From Actinomycetes bacterium (lineage in GTDB: Bacteria; Actinomycetota; Actinomycetes; Actinomycetales; Microbacteriaceae), in NCBI GenBank assembly GCA_023450335.1, contig JAEXHA010000062.1, forward strand, positions 1-23,842: a stretch of 23,842 nt of DNA. The letters are read 5' to 3'. The translations under genes and the position numbers were made by a program. Below are positions 1 through 7,249 of the stretch, one piece after another. Below the pieces are notes generated by a model that ran no database searches, was not told the origin of the DNA, and was given only the letters and a program-made list of their open reading frames with translations. Positions within the stretch are counted from its first letter, which is position 1; the number at the start of each line of letters is the position of its first letter.

Positions 1-212
1 TCGTGCGCCTGTACACCCGCTGATCCGCCACCTGCATTCACACCCGATGGCAGGGATGGTGTGCTAGCGGGGTATGCTCGTGTGAAGGCAGTGGCGATGA
101 TGCGGATGCTGCCGACGAAGCGAAACCCGAACCCGCGTGCTTTGCACCCACGTGGGAAACCGCCTCGTCGGTCGCTCGACACGGGCGTCCGGCGTGGCAC
201 CACGAGAGCGAG
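1..212. other. Upstream non-coding region of the hemD-like gene
   Basis: This stretch has no convincing gene. Bases 3-23 read V-R-L-Y-T-R-stop on the plus strand and could be the last codons of an upstream gene, but this cannot be tested from so few codons. A -10-like TATGCT lies at 73-78 with no good -35. A perfect 10-bp palindrome CCCACGTGGG lies at 147-156 and could be an operator. A small Arg/Pro-rich open frame (82-216) ends in ATGA overlap with the hemD start and is treated as a finding, not a gene. Confidence 0.4.
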
Positions 213-1052
213 ATGAATACACAGCCGCTGGCCGCCACGGCCGTCAAGCCCCTGAGGGGCTGGCGCGTCCTTGTGCCGCGCGGAGGCCCATGGGGTGACA
301 CCGTCGCCGCCGGACTCCGGTCGCAGGGCGCGGTACCGGTCATTGCGCCGCTCATCAACTTCGCGCCGTCCACCGACCAGGCCACGCTCGAGCAGTCGCT
401 CGCCGACCTGGCCGACGGTGCCTTCGACTGGATCACGCTGACCAGCGCCACCACCGTCGATGTTCTCTATGCGTATCGTGCCAAGATCCCGGCATCCACT
501 CGGGTCGCCGCGGTGGGCGAGACCACCGCGACCGCCCTCACCGCTGTCGGGTACCGCGTCGACCTCGTTCCCGATGAGGACAACTCGGCCGCCGGCATGG
601 CCACGCAGCTGCTGGCGCTGGAGACCAGCCCGCGGCGCATCCTCACGCTGCGCAGCGAGACGGCCAAGCCCGTGCTGACGCGCAAGCTCACCGAGGCCGG
701 GCACGATGTCCGCAGCGTGGTCGCCTACCGCACCGTCGGCGTGCCGGTCACCGAGCGCATCGCCCACGACGTCGCCTCTGGCCGGATCAACGCGATCCTG
801 GTCACCAGCGGCTCGGTCGCCGAGCAGGTGCGCGAGCAGTTCACCCAGATCCCCGATGACACCGTCATCGCCGCGATCGGTCCGCGTACCGCCAAGGACG
901 CGCGCAAGGCGCATCTGCGCGTGAACGTGGTCGCCCCCGAACAGACCGTCGAGAGCCTGATCGCCGCGGTGTCGAAGTTTCCACTGCCGCACGCGATCGA
1001 CGAGTTCGCGCCACGCACCGGCGAACTGCCGTTGGGGCGCGGCGACCGCTGA
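213..1052 (+). CDS. hemD: Uroporphyrinogen-III synthase (HemD family)
   Basis: 279 aa. The family closes and rearranges hydroxymethylbilane to uroporphyrinogen III, the branch point to haem, sirohaem and cobalamin, in the cytosol. The whole protein matches the two-lobed HemD fold: an N-terminal strand with V-L-V-P-R-G, the segment F-D-W-I-T-L-T-S-A-T-T-V (about residues 72-83), A-V-G-E-T-T-A (about 99-105), a second lobe with I-L-V-T-S-G-S-V (about 194-201) and the late A-I-G-P-R-T-A (about 221-227). There is no C-terminal winged-helix/response-regulator domain such as is found on some actinobacterial HemD fusions. The ATG at 213 follows GAGAG at 204-208; the SD is modest. It stands alone, without hemC or hemB neighbours here. 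Its codon 94-97 region contains the repeated DNA word GGCATCCACTCG (491-502). Family assignment is strong; the pathway served (haem or sirohaem) cannot be told from this window. Confidence 0.9.
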   Translation: MNTQPLAATAVKPLRGWRVLVPRGGPWGDTVAAGLRSQGAVPVIAPLINFAPSTDQATLEQSLADLADGAFDWITLTSATTVDVLYAYRAKIPASTRVAAVGETTATALTAVGYRVDLVPDEDNSAAGMATQLLALETSPRRILTLRSETAKPVLTRKLTEAGHDVRSVVAYRTVGVPVTERIAHDVASGRINAILVTSGSVAEQVREQFTQIPDDTVIAAIGPRTAKDARKAHLRVNVVAPEQTVESLIAAVSKFPLPHAIDEFAPRTGELPLGRGDR

Positions 1053-1058
1053 ATCAGG

Positions 1059-1093
1059 GATCGATCAGCGATTTCACCGATCGATCTGCGATT
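1059..1093. repeat. 15-bp direct repeat, possible operator
   Basis: GATCGATCAGCGATT (1059-1073) is repeated as GATCGATCTGCGATT (1079-1093), one mismatch in 15, with a period of exactly 20 bp, about two helical turns. Each copy also contains the palindrome GATCGATC. The pair lies between the hemD stop and the start of the next gene, just upstream of its presumed promoter, which is a typical operator position. No regulator can be named. Confidence 0.45.
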
Positions 1094-1131
1094 GTTGCGG
1101 GTCTGTGAGCTTTGCGTGACTCCGACGCTGG

Positions 1132-1137
1132 CAGACT
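1132..1137 (+). promoter_or_regulatory. -10 element (CAGACT), leaderless start
   Basis: CAGACT ends 6 bases before ATG 1144. GAAGG at 1138-1142 touches the start codon, too close to act as a normal Shine-Dalgarno, so a leaderless mRNA beginning at or next to the ATG fits better. The same hexamer at the same spacing occurs before the DUF488 gene on the minus strand (13399-13404). Confidence 0.45.
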
Positions 1138-1143
1138 GAAGGC

Positions 1144-1587
1144 ATGGTGACTCTGCTGCTCGACTCGACGCAGCTCGAAGTCGTGCTCTCACCAACCGAG
1201 CGCCTGCTGTCGTTCCGCTCGTCGTCTGTGCGCATCGAGCGCGGCCACATCCGCAAGGTGCAGCTCACCGACGACGCGTGGACCTGGCTGCGCGGTGTTC
1301 CCAGCCCCGGCACGCACCTGCCGATGGTCGTGGCCATGGGCACATGGAAGTCCGCCGCCGGAGACGACTTCGTGATCGTCCGGCGCCGTAAGCCCGCCGC
1401 CGTGATCGACCTCGACGGGGACGCCGAGTTCCAGCGTCTCGTGCTGACCACACGGCACGGGCTCGCTCTCGTGCAGGCGCTGCGGCTGGAGACGGACGCG
1501 GCTCTCACCGATGTGGTCGACATCGTCACCGGAGCCACGCCGACCGCGCCCAGCCGGTCGCGTGCCCCACGCCCGGCGACGGCCTGA
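1144..1587 (+). CDS. Conserved small protein of unknown function
   Basis: 147 aa; I do not recognise a named family. The protein is soluble, with no signal peptide or membrane segment. It begins with alternating hydrophobic strands (LLLDSTQLEVVL), a basic R-I-E-R-G-H-I-R-K-V stretch (about residues 31-40), a glycine/proline turn around 51-57, and a further strand and basic R-R-R-K (about 80-83), ending in a disordered Pro/Arg/Ala tail. The mostly beta pattern could suit a small PH-like or barrel fold, but that is speculation. It is convergent with the ABC permease gene downstream and separated from it by a hairpin. ATG 1144 was chosen because of the upstream hexamer at leaderless spacing; GTG 1147 is an alternative. 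Confidence 0.7.
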   Translation: MVTLLLDSTQLEVVLSPTERLLSFRSSSVRIERGHIRKVQLTDDAWTWLRGVPSPGTHLPMVVAMGTWKSAAGDDFVIVRRRKPAAVIDLDGDAEFQRLVLTTRHGLALVQALRLETDAALTDVVDIVTGATPTAPSRSRAPRPATA

Positions 1588-1602
1588 ACCGGCGCCTCAG
1601 CC

Positions 1603-1620
1603 CGCAGCGGCCGCGCTGCG
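1603..1620. terminator. Hairpin between convergent genes
   Basis: CGCAGCG (1603-1609) pairs perfectly with CGCTGCG (1614-1620) around a GCCG loop. It lies between the stop codons of two convergent genes (1587 and 1640). There is no T-tract, as is common for high-GC actinobacterial terminators. Confidence 0.45.
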
Positions 1621-1639
1621 ACCACCGCCCTGCGGTGCG

Positions 1640-2464
1640 TCAGGTCACGTCGCGGCGCCAGCTGAACAGGTGCCCGAGCGCCAGCAGCACCAGGGCATAG
1701 CCCAGCAGGACCAGACCGCCGCCCCACCACGGCAGACCGTCACCGCCGGCGGGGATCAGCGACGTGTAGATGCTCGCGCCCACGAGGGCGTCGGACGAGG
1801 CGCCCGGCAGAAACTGCAGCACGCCCGACAGGCCGTCGATGACGGTGGCGATGGTGCGGACGATCGGCTCGACGAATTGCGTGAACGCGATCACGCCGAC
1901 GACGGCCGCGATCTGATTGCGCACGAGCGCCCCCACGCCGATGCCGACCAGCACCCACAGCACGAACGCGATCACGATCCGACCGAGCATGGCCCACGTG
2001 TCTGACGAGCCCAGGCCGGTGTCGACACCGAAGGCCAGCAGCATCCCGGCACCCGGACCGACCGTGGCCACCAGCGCGATCACTCCGTACAGCGCACCCA
2101 TGGCCGCGCCGGCGAGTACCTTGCCCGACAGGGCGACTCCGCGCCGCGGTGTGGCCAGGAACGTGGGTGTCACGGTCTGGTGCCGGAACTCTCCCGTGAC
2201 CAGCAGCGTGCCGATCAGCAGCGGGAAGACGTAACCGACGGCGGTGGCCAGGCTGTAGATGAGCGCCGGGACGGCGGCCGGATCCAGAGCCGGTACACCG
2301 ACGCTGTCGGCTCCGACCATTCCGCCGGCCACGCTGCCCAGGGCGGCGCCCAGGCCGCCGGCGGTGCTGCCGATGTACACGACGAGCACGATCAGCAGGA
2401 TCCACCACATCGAGGTGGTGAACTGCTTGGTCAGTTCAGAACGGGTGGCGTTCGCGAGGCTCAT
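1640..2464 (-). CDS. ABC-2 type transporter permease
   Basis: 274 aa membrane subunit of an ABC exporter. The cytoplasmic start reads R-S-E-L-T-K, typical of ABC-2 permeases. About six hydrophobic segments follow: residues ~20-42, ~78-98, ~120-145, ~160-190 (with the V-L-V-G-I-G-V-G-A-L pattern), ~195-215 and ~245-265, ending in a short basic S-W-R-R-D-V-T tail. Its ATG overlaps the TGA of the upstream ATPase gene (ATGA, 2461-2464), so the two are translationally coupled and should form one transporter. Substrate is unknown; relatives include lantibiotic/bacitracin-type self-protection and Na+ or drug exporters. Confidence 0.85.
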   Translation of the reverse strand: MSLANATRSELTKQFTTSMWWILLIVLVVYIGSTAGGLGAALGSVAGGMVGADSVGVPALDPAAVPALIYSLATAVGYVFPLLIGTLLVTGEFRHQTVTPTFLATPRRGVALSGKVLAGAAMGALYGVIALVATVGPGAGMLLAFGVDTGLGSSDTWAMLGRIVIAFVLWVLVGIGVGALVRNQIAAVVGVIAFTQFVEPIVRTIATVIDGLSGVLQFLPGASSDALVGASIYTSLIPAGGDGLPWWGGGLVLLGYALVLLALGHLFSWRRDVT

Positions 2465-3474
2465 CGCTGCTGCTCGCTTTCGTCGGAGACGGCCGGTTCG
2501 TCGGCGGAGACCGGCGCGGTGGCCGGTGGGGCCGTCGCGGCAGGGGCACCGGCATCCATCGTCCCCACCGAGTCGTGCACCCGGATGCCGTTGACCAGAT
2601 CGAGGAACACCTCTTCGAGCGCCGGTCCGCGGCGCTGCAGTCCCGACAGGGCCACGCCGGCCGCGGCGGCCGCCGCGCCCACGTCGGCCGGCTCGGCGCC
2701 GACGGCCGACAGTCCCGAGCGCACAACCTCGAAGGTGATGCCGCGTGCGGTCAGTGCGGCCTTCAGCGCCTCGCGGTCGGGCGCATCGACGACGGTCGCG
2801 TACTCGTCCGGCTCGGTGAGCGCATGCAACGGCCCCTGATAGACGAGGCGACCGCGGCTGATGATCATGAGCGCGTCGACCTGTTGCTGGATCTCCGAGA
2901 GCATGTGCGAGGACACCAGCACCGTACGCCCCTGTGCGGCCAACTCGCGCAGGAACCCGCGGATCCACTTGATGCCCTCGGGGTCGAGCCCGTTCGAGGG
3001 TTCATCGAGCACCAGCACGCCGGGATCACCCAGCAGCGTCATCGCGAGCCCCAGGCGCTGGCGCATGCCCAGTGAGAAGCCGCCGACCTTGCGGCCGGCC
3101 ACGTCGGCGAGCCCCACCATGCCCAGGGCCTCGTCGACGCGCGACGAGCCGATGCCCGCCGCCTGCGCGTACACCCTGAGGTGGTTGGCGGCGGTGCGGC
3201 CCGGGTGGAAGCTCGACGCCTCGAGTGCGGCACCGACCGTCTGCAGGGGCCGGTCGAGATCGCGGTAGGTCTTGCCGCCGATCGTCGCGGTACCGTCGCT
3301 GGCTCTCACCAGTCCCAGCAGGATGCGCAGCGACGTCGTCTTGCCGGCACCGTTGGGGCCGAGGAAGCCGGTCACGACCCCCGGTTCGATGCGGGCCGTC
3401 AGCCCGTCGACCGCGGTCACCGGTCCGAAGCGCTTGGTCACGCCCCTGAACTCGACGACATGTCCTTCTGGCAT
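2461..3474 (-). CDS. ABC transporter ATP-binding protein (CcmA/DrrA/NatA-like)
   Basis: 337 aa ATPase partner of the permease encoded directly downstream. Walker A is G-P-N-G-A-G-K-T-T, the signature is F-S-L-G-M-R-Q-R-L, Walker B is V-L-V-L-D-E-P-S-N-G-L-D-P, and the H-loop is V-L-V-S-S-H. After the nucleotide-binding domain comes an extra C-terminal region (from about residue 215) ending in a low-complexity Ala/Pro/Glu tail of about 40 residues that is probably disordered. The start ATG at 3474 is preceded by GAGAGG (3481-3486) with 6-base spacing; an upstream in-frame ATG is possible but has no better RBS. The gene is divergent from the 3-hydroxyisobutyryl-CoA hydrolase gene, with about 105 bp between starts. 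Confidence 0.9.
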   Translation of the reverse strand: MPEGHVVEFRGVTKRFGPVTAVDGLTARIEPGVVTGFLGPNGAGKTTSLRILLGLVRASDGTATIGGKTYRDLDRPLQTVGAALEASSFHPGRTAANHLRVYAQAAGIGSSRVDEALGMVGLADVAGRKVGGFSLGMRQRLGLAMTLLGDPGVLVLDEPSNGLDPEGIKWIRGFLRELAAQGRTVLVSSHMLSEIQQQVDALMIISRGRLVYQGPLHALTEPDEYATVVDAPDREALKAALTARGITFEVVRSGLSAVGAEPADVGAAAAAAGVALSGLQRRGPALEEVFLDLVNGIRVHDSVGTMDAGAPAATAPPATAPVSADEPAVSDESEQQR

Positions 3475-3566
3475 GGCGGGCCTCTCGTGATCGGGAACAT
3501 CCGTCCCCTCCATCCTGGCGGAACGGACAGCCGAGCGGAAACGGGCCGTCCGCCGGCTGCGGCCGG

Positions 3567-3572
3567 TAACGT
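3567..3572 (+). promoter_or_regulatory. -10 element (TAACGT), leaderless start
   Basis: TAACGT ends 7 bases before GTG 3580. GGAGG at 3576-3580 overlaps the GTG itself and so cannot serve that start as an RBS; the next in-frame valines are GTC and cannot initiate. A transcript beginning at the GTG is the simplest reading. Confidence 0.5.
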
Positions 3573-3579
3573 TTCGGAG

Positions 3580-4644
3580 GTGACCGATGCCCAGCCCCCC
3601 GACTCCGTCGCCGTCCGCGCCGACGGCCACGTCGGCCATCTGACCCTCAACCGTCCGCGCGCCATCAACGCTCTCGACCTGGGCATGATCGAGCAGCTGA
3701 CCGCGGCGCTCGAGACGTGGGAGGCCGACCGCGACATCGATATCGTCCTGCTGGACGGGGCCGGCGAGCGTGGTCTGTGCGCCGGCGGGGACGTGCGCGG
3801 CCTGTACGAGCAGATCGTCGCTGGACGCCCCGACGACACCGGCCTCTTCTTCCGCGCCGAATACGCCCTCAACGCCCGCATCAGCGAGTACCCGAAGCCG
3901 ATCGTGGTCATCGCCGACGGCATCACCATGGGCGGCGGCATCGGACTGGCAGGTCACGCGGCCGTGCGGGTGGTGACCGAGCGTTCGAAGCTCGCGATGC
4001 CCGAGACGCGCATCGGATTCACCCCTGACGTGGGCGGCACGTGGCTGCTGAGCCGCGCGCCGGGGCGGGTCGGCGAGTACCTCGGGCTGACGGGGGCGAC
4101 GATGGATGCCGCGGATGCGATCTATGCGGGTTTCGCCGACCATCTGGTGCCCAGCGACCGGCTGCCCGATCTGCACGACGCCCTCGTCACCCGTGCCGAC
4201 CCGCAGACGCCGACCGAACTCGTGCTGCTGTTCGATGAGACCGCCGGTGCTTCCTCGCTGGCGGCGGCCCGCCCGTGGATCGACGATGCGTTCGCCGCCG
4301 ACTCGGTCGCCGAGATCATCGACCGCCTCCGGGCACGTCCCGAACCGCGGGCTGCAGCCGCGGCATCCACTCTCGACGAGCTGTCACCGACGGCTCTGGC
4401 GGTCACCCTCGCGGCCGTTCGCCGCGCGCGTGAGCTGCCCGACCTGCGGGCGGCCCTGGCGATGGAGTACGGGCTGGTGCTCTGGTTCGCCACCACGCAG
4501 CCGGACCTCGTCGAGGGCATTCGCGCGCAGCTGGTCGACAAGGACCGCAGTCCGAAGTGGCAGCCGGCGACCGTCGCCGAGGTGCCGGGCGACCTCGGCG
4601 GGCAGGCTCTCGCGTACACGCCGCCTGTCCCGCTCTGGAGCTGA
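3580..4644 (+). CDS. 3-hydroxyisobutyryl-CoA hydrolase / enoyl-CoA hydratase family
   Basis: 354 aa, the usual length for 3-hydroxyisobutyryl-CoA hydrolase (HIBCH) and longer than simple enoyl-CoA hydratases (~260). HIBCH releases CoA from 3-hydroxyisobutyryl-CoA in valine degradation. The crotonase oxyanion motif C-A-G-G-D-V-R is at residues 67-73. G-G-G-I-G-L (118-123) is followed by A-M-P-E-T-R-I-G-F-T-P-D-V-G-G (139-153), where Glu142 and Asp150 match the spacing of the two catalytic acids of human HIBCH. The C-terminal helical extension is also HIBCH-like. Start GTG 3580 rests on the leaderless promoter. The following J-domain gene begins 2 bases after the stop, so they are probably co-transcribed, although a functional link is not obvious. 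The DNA word GGCATCCACTC occurs at 4362-4372. Confidence 0.85.
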   Translation: MTDAQPPDSVAVRADGHVGHLTLNRPRAINALDLGMIEQLTAALETWEADRDIDIVLLDGAGERGLCAGGDVRGLYEQIVAGRPDDTGLFFRAEYALNARISEYPKPIVVIADGITMGGGIGLAGHAAVRVVTERSKLAMPETRIGFTPDVGGTWLLSRAPGRVGEYLGLTGATMDAADAIYAGFADHLVPSDRLPDLHDALVTRADPQTPTELVLLFDETAGASSLAAARPWIDDAFAADSVAEIIDRLRARPEPRAAAAASTLDELSPTALAVTLAAVRRARELPDLRAALAMEYGLVLWFATTQPDLVEGIRAQLVDKDRSPKWQPATVAEVPGDLGGQALAYTPPVPLWS

Positions 4645-4646
4645 GG

Positions 4647-5576
4647 GTGTTCGACTCGCCCCTGTCCGCGTCCGCCTACGAGGTGCTCGCCGTCGCCCCC
4701 GACGCCGACGGCGAGACCCTCCGCAAGGCGTACCGGCTGCGGCTGCGACAGACCCACCCCGACACCGGCGGAGATGCGGCCGTGTTCGTGCAGGTGCAGC
4801 GCGCCTGGGAACTGGTCGGCACGCCCGAAGCCCGCGCCGCCTATGATCGCGGGCACGGGTTCGGCACGACGCCGGCCTCGTTCGCGCCGGAGGGTCCGCA
4901 GTGGCGGCCGCCGGCCCGCGCCGCCGACACCCGTCCGCGTGCCCGCTCGTTCGGTCAGCCCGGCGGGTGGCGACGCGAACGCTATCTGACGCTCATCCGC
5001 GAGTGGGTCGGACGTGGCGTCACCCTCGATGATCCGTACGACCCCGCCCTGGTGCGCACCGCCCCGCGCGAGGTGCGTCGCCTGCTGGCCGACGCCCTCG
5101 CCGAGGAGGCGACCGCGCGTATCGTCGCCGACCTCGGCATGGGCTACACCGTGTGGCACGACGTCGTGGCCGACCCTCGCGACAGCGACGCGAAGCTCGA
5201 CCACATCGTGCTGGGTCCGAGCGGTCTGTATGCGGTGCGCTCCGAAGACCTCGGCGGCCCGGTGCGGGTGCGCCGCGGCGAGCTGATCGGCGAGGCGGTC
5301 AGCGGCGCCCCTGTCGCCGAACTGGTCCGTGCCGCCCGTGCCGTTGCCCGCGGCGCCCGGGTGCGCTTCAGCGGGGCACTGCTGGTCCTCCCCGACGACG
5401 ACGTCACCGCCGCGATCGACGAGCTCGGCAAGGTGCGCGGCCTGCCGGTGGCCCTCGTGGCCCGCGGGGCTCTGGCGACGGTGCTGCGCCGCGGCGTGAG
5501 CAGCGCTCGCGACATCGGCGGCAATGAGCTGTTCGACGTGCGCACGCGGCTGCAACAGACCGTCCGATTCGTATGA
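4647..5576 (+). CDS. J-domain protein with NERD-like C-terminal domain
   Basis: 309 aa. Residues about 6-70 form a J domain with the essential H-P-D at 37-39 and the closing E-A-R-A-A-Y-D, so it should stimulate an Hsp70 (DnaK) ATPase. A Pro/Arg-rich linker covers about 75-110. Residues about 145-260 resemble the NERD (nuclease-related) domain: helix with A-E-E-A-T-A-R-I-V, strand V-W-H-D-V, then K-L-D-H-I-V-L-G-P-S-G-L-Y-A-V (183-197). The usual E-x-K / D-x-K catalytic end of that strand is replaced by R-S-E, so nuclease activity is doubtful. Neither Gly/Phe-rich nor zinc-finger regions of true DnaJ are present. GTG 4647 was chosen because GGAG (4637-4640) lies 6 bases upstream and the J domain begins at once. 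The NERD call comes from motif pattern only. Confidence 0.75.
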   Translation: MFDSPLSASAYEVLAVAPDADGETLRKAYRLRLRQTHPDTGGDAAVFVQVQRAWELVGTPEARAAYDRGHGFGTTPASFAPEGPQWRPPARAADTRPRARSFGQPGGWRRERYLTLIREWVGRGVTLDDPYDPALVRTAPREVRRLLADALAEEATARIVADLGMGYTVWHDVVADPRDSDAKLDHIVLGPSGLYAVRSEDLGGPVRVRRGELIGEAVSGAPVAELVRAARAVARGARVRFSGALLVLPDDDVTAAIDELGKVRGLPVALVARGALATVLRRGVSSARDIGGNELFDVRTRLQQTVRFV

Positions 5577-5596
5577 CACGCACGACCGCGCGGTCA

Positions 5597-5602
5597 TAGA
5601 GT
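5597..5602 (+). promoter_or_regulatory. -10 element (TAGAGT), leaderless start
   Basis: CATAGAGT with TAGAGT ending exactly 6 bases before ATG 5609. No Shine-Dalgarno is present (CGAGCC precedes the ATG). Confidence 0.6.
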
Positions 5603-5608
5603 CGAGCC

Positions 5609-7204
5609 ATGGACCCCGCAGCCTGGACCTTCGTGATCCTCGCGCTGGCGGTCATCGCCTTCGTGAGCGGGCGGGTGCCCATGGCCGTCGTGGCCGTCGG
5701 TGTCGCGCTGGCCCTGTGGGCGACCGGGGTGCTCACGCTGACCGAGGCGTTCTCGGGGTTCGGTGATCCGACGGTCCTGTTCATCGCGTCACTGTTCGTC
5801 GTGAGCGAGGCACTGGATGCCACGGGCGTGACCGCCTGGATCGGCCTGCAGGTCGTCTCGCGGGCCGGTCGCGGCCGCGCCCGTCTCACCGTCGTGGTGG
5901 GGCTCATGGTCGCCGTGCTGTCGGCGTTCATCAGCATCAACGGCGCCGTGGCCGCCCTCCTGCCCGTCGTGGTCGTCGTCGCCGTGCGCGCCGGCATCGT
6001 GCCGGCCAAGCTGCTCATCCCGCTCGCGTTCGCCGCGAGCTCGGGATCGATGCTGACTCTCATCGGCACGCCGGTCAACATCGTCGTCTCCGACGCGGCC
6101 GTCGCCGCGGGGGGCCGCGCGTTCGGCTACTTCGAGTTCGCCCTGGTGGGCGTGCCGCTGGTGGCGCTCACCGTGATCGTGCTGGCGTTGGGCGGCGACC
6201 GGCTCCTGCCCGATCGCACGGCCGACCGATTCGCCGATGTGGCGCCCGACCCCCGCGAGCATGCGCAGACGCTGCGCGACAGCTATGCGGTCGATCTCGA
6301 CACGCACGCCCTGTTCAGCGCGCACGAAGGCGTGGCCGAGGTGCTCGTCGCGCCGCGCTCGCAGCTGATCGGACGAACGATCTACCCCGGGATGACCACC
6401 CGCGACGAGAACCTCGTCATCCTCGCGGCCCGCCGCGGCGAGGAGGACGGTCCCAACGCCTCGCGCGGCAGCGCCACCCCGGGCGAGCTGACCCTGCAGG
6501 CGGGCGATGCGGTTCTCGTGCAGGGGCCCTGGGCGGCGCTGCACCGGTACACGGCCTCGCCCGACGTCATCGCCGTCACCACGCCGCAGTCGCTGCAGCG
6601 GGCAGTGCCGCTGGGCAAGGGCGCGAAGCGCTCGATCGCGGTGCTGGGCCTCATGGTGCTGCTGCTGGCGACCGGCCTCGTGCCGCCCGCGGTGGCGGGG
6701 CTGCTCGCGGCCGGGTCCCTCATCGTCACCGGCGTGCTGACGCTGCCGCAGACGTACCGGTCGATCTCGTGGACCACCGTCATCCTCATAGCCGGCATGG
6801 TGCCGCTGTCGAGCGCCTTCATCTCGACGGGCGCCGCGCGCGTGGTCGCCGACGGCGTGCTCGCGATCATCGGCACCGCTTCACCGCACCTGGCCCTGCT
6901 CGTACTGGGCGTGCTGACGATGGTGCTCGGGCAGTTCATCTCCAATGTCGCGACGGTGCTCGTGGTCGCGCCGATCGCCGTGGCGATCTCGAACGTGCTG
7001 GACGCCAGCATCATGCCGTTCATGATGTCGCTCACCGTCGTCGGCGCCGCCGCCTTCCTCACTCCCATCGCCACTCCGGTCAACCTCATGGTCATGCAGC
7101 CGGGCGGTTACCGGTTCGGCGACTACTGGCGGCTGGGGCTGCCCCTCATGGCGGTCTACCTCGCCGTCGGAGTGCTCTACGTGCCGCTCATCTGGCCGTT
7201 CTGA
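5609..7204 (+). CDS. SLC13-family (DASS-like) permease with TrkA_C domain
   Basis: 531 aa integral membrane transporter of the divalent anion:Na+ symporter superfamily; members carry dicarboxylates, sulfate or similar anions. The two inverted halves are visible: segments up to about residue 197 and from about 340 to the end, each with a re-entrant signature, I-G-T-P-V-N at 152-157 and I-A-T-P-V-N at 487-492, plus S-I-N-G-A-V near 109-114 and S-N-V-A-T-V at 445-450. Between the halves sits one cytosolic TrkA_C/RCK_C-like domain (about 236-318, with L-I-G-R-T-I and A-G-D-A-V-L-V-Q-G), suggesting ligand or ion gating. Many family members carry two such domains. It is a single leaderless gene, convergent with the carboxypeptidase gene. 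Substrate cannot be inferred. Confidence 0.85.
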   Translation: MDPAAWTFVILALAVIAFVSGRVPMAVVAVGVALALWATGVLTLTEAFSGFGDPTVLFIASLFVVSEALDATGVTAWIGLQVVSRAGRGRARLTVVVGLMVAVLSAFISINGAVAALLPVVVVVAVRAGIVPAKLLIPLAFAASSGSMLTLIGTPVNIVVSDAAVAAGGRAFGYFEFALVGVPLVALTVIVLALGGDRLLPDRTADRFADVAPDPREHAQTLRDSYAVDLDTHALFSAHEGVAEVLVAPRSQLIGRTIYPGMTTRDENLVILAARRGEEDGPNASRGSATPGELTLQAGDAVLVQGPWAALHRYTASPDVIAVTTPQSLQRAVPLGKGAKRSIAVLGLMVLLLATGLVPPAVAGLLAAGSLIVTGVLTLPQTYRSISWTTVILIAGMVPLSSAFISTGAARVVADGVLAIIGTASPHLALLVLGVLTMVLGQFISNVATVLVVAPIAVAISNVLDASIMPFMMSLTVVGAAAFLTPIATPVNLMVMQPGGYRFGDYWRLGLPLMAVYLAVGVLYVPLIWPF

Positions 7205-7225
7205 GAGGGGACTCCGGTGGGCTCA

Positions 7226-7246
7226 CGCCGCCGGGGTCACGCGGCG
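7226..7246. terminator. GC hairpin between convergent genes
   Basis: CGCCGC (7226-7231) pairs with GCGGCG (7241-7246) around a 9-base loop, in the 45-bp gap between the SLC13 stop and the carboxypeptidase stop. No T-tract; weak call. Confidence 0.3.
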
Positions 7247-7249
7247 GGC

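Noticed and set aside
147..156. CCCACGTGGG palindrome as a defined operator
   Set aside because: A single 10-bp GC-rich palindrome is not rare enough in this composition to name a regulator.
2465..2968. N-terminal extension of the ABC permease frame
   Set aside because: It is the shadow of the ATPase gene; the permease's real ATG overlaps the ATPase stop (ATGA) and starts a typical ABC-2 N-terminus.
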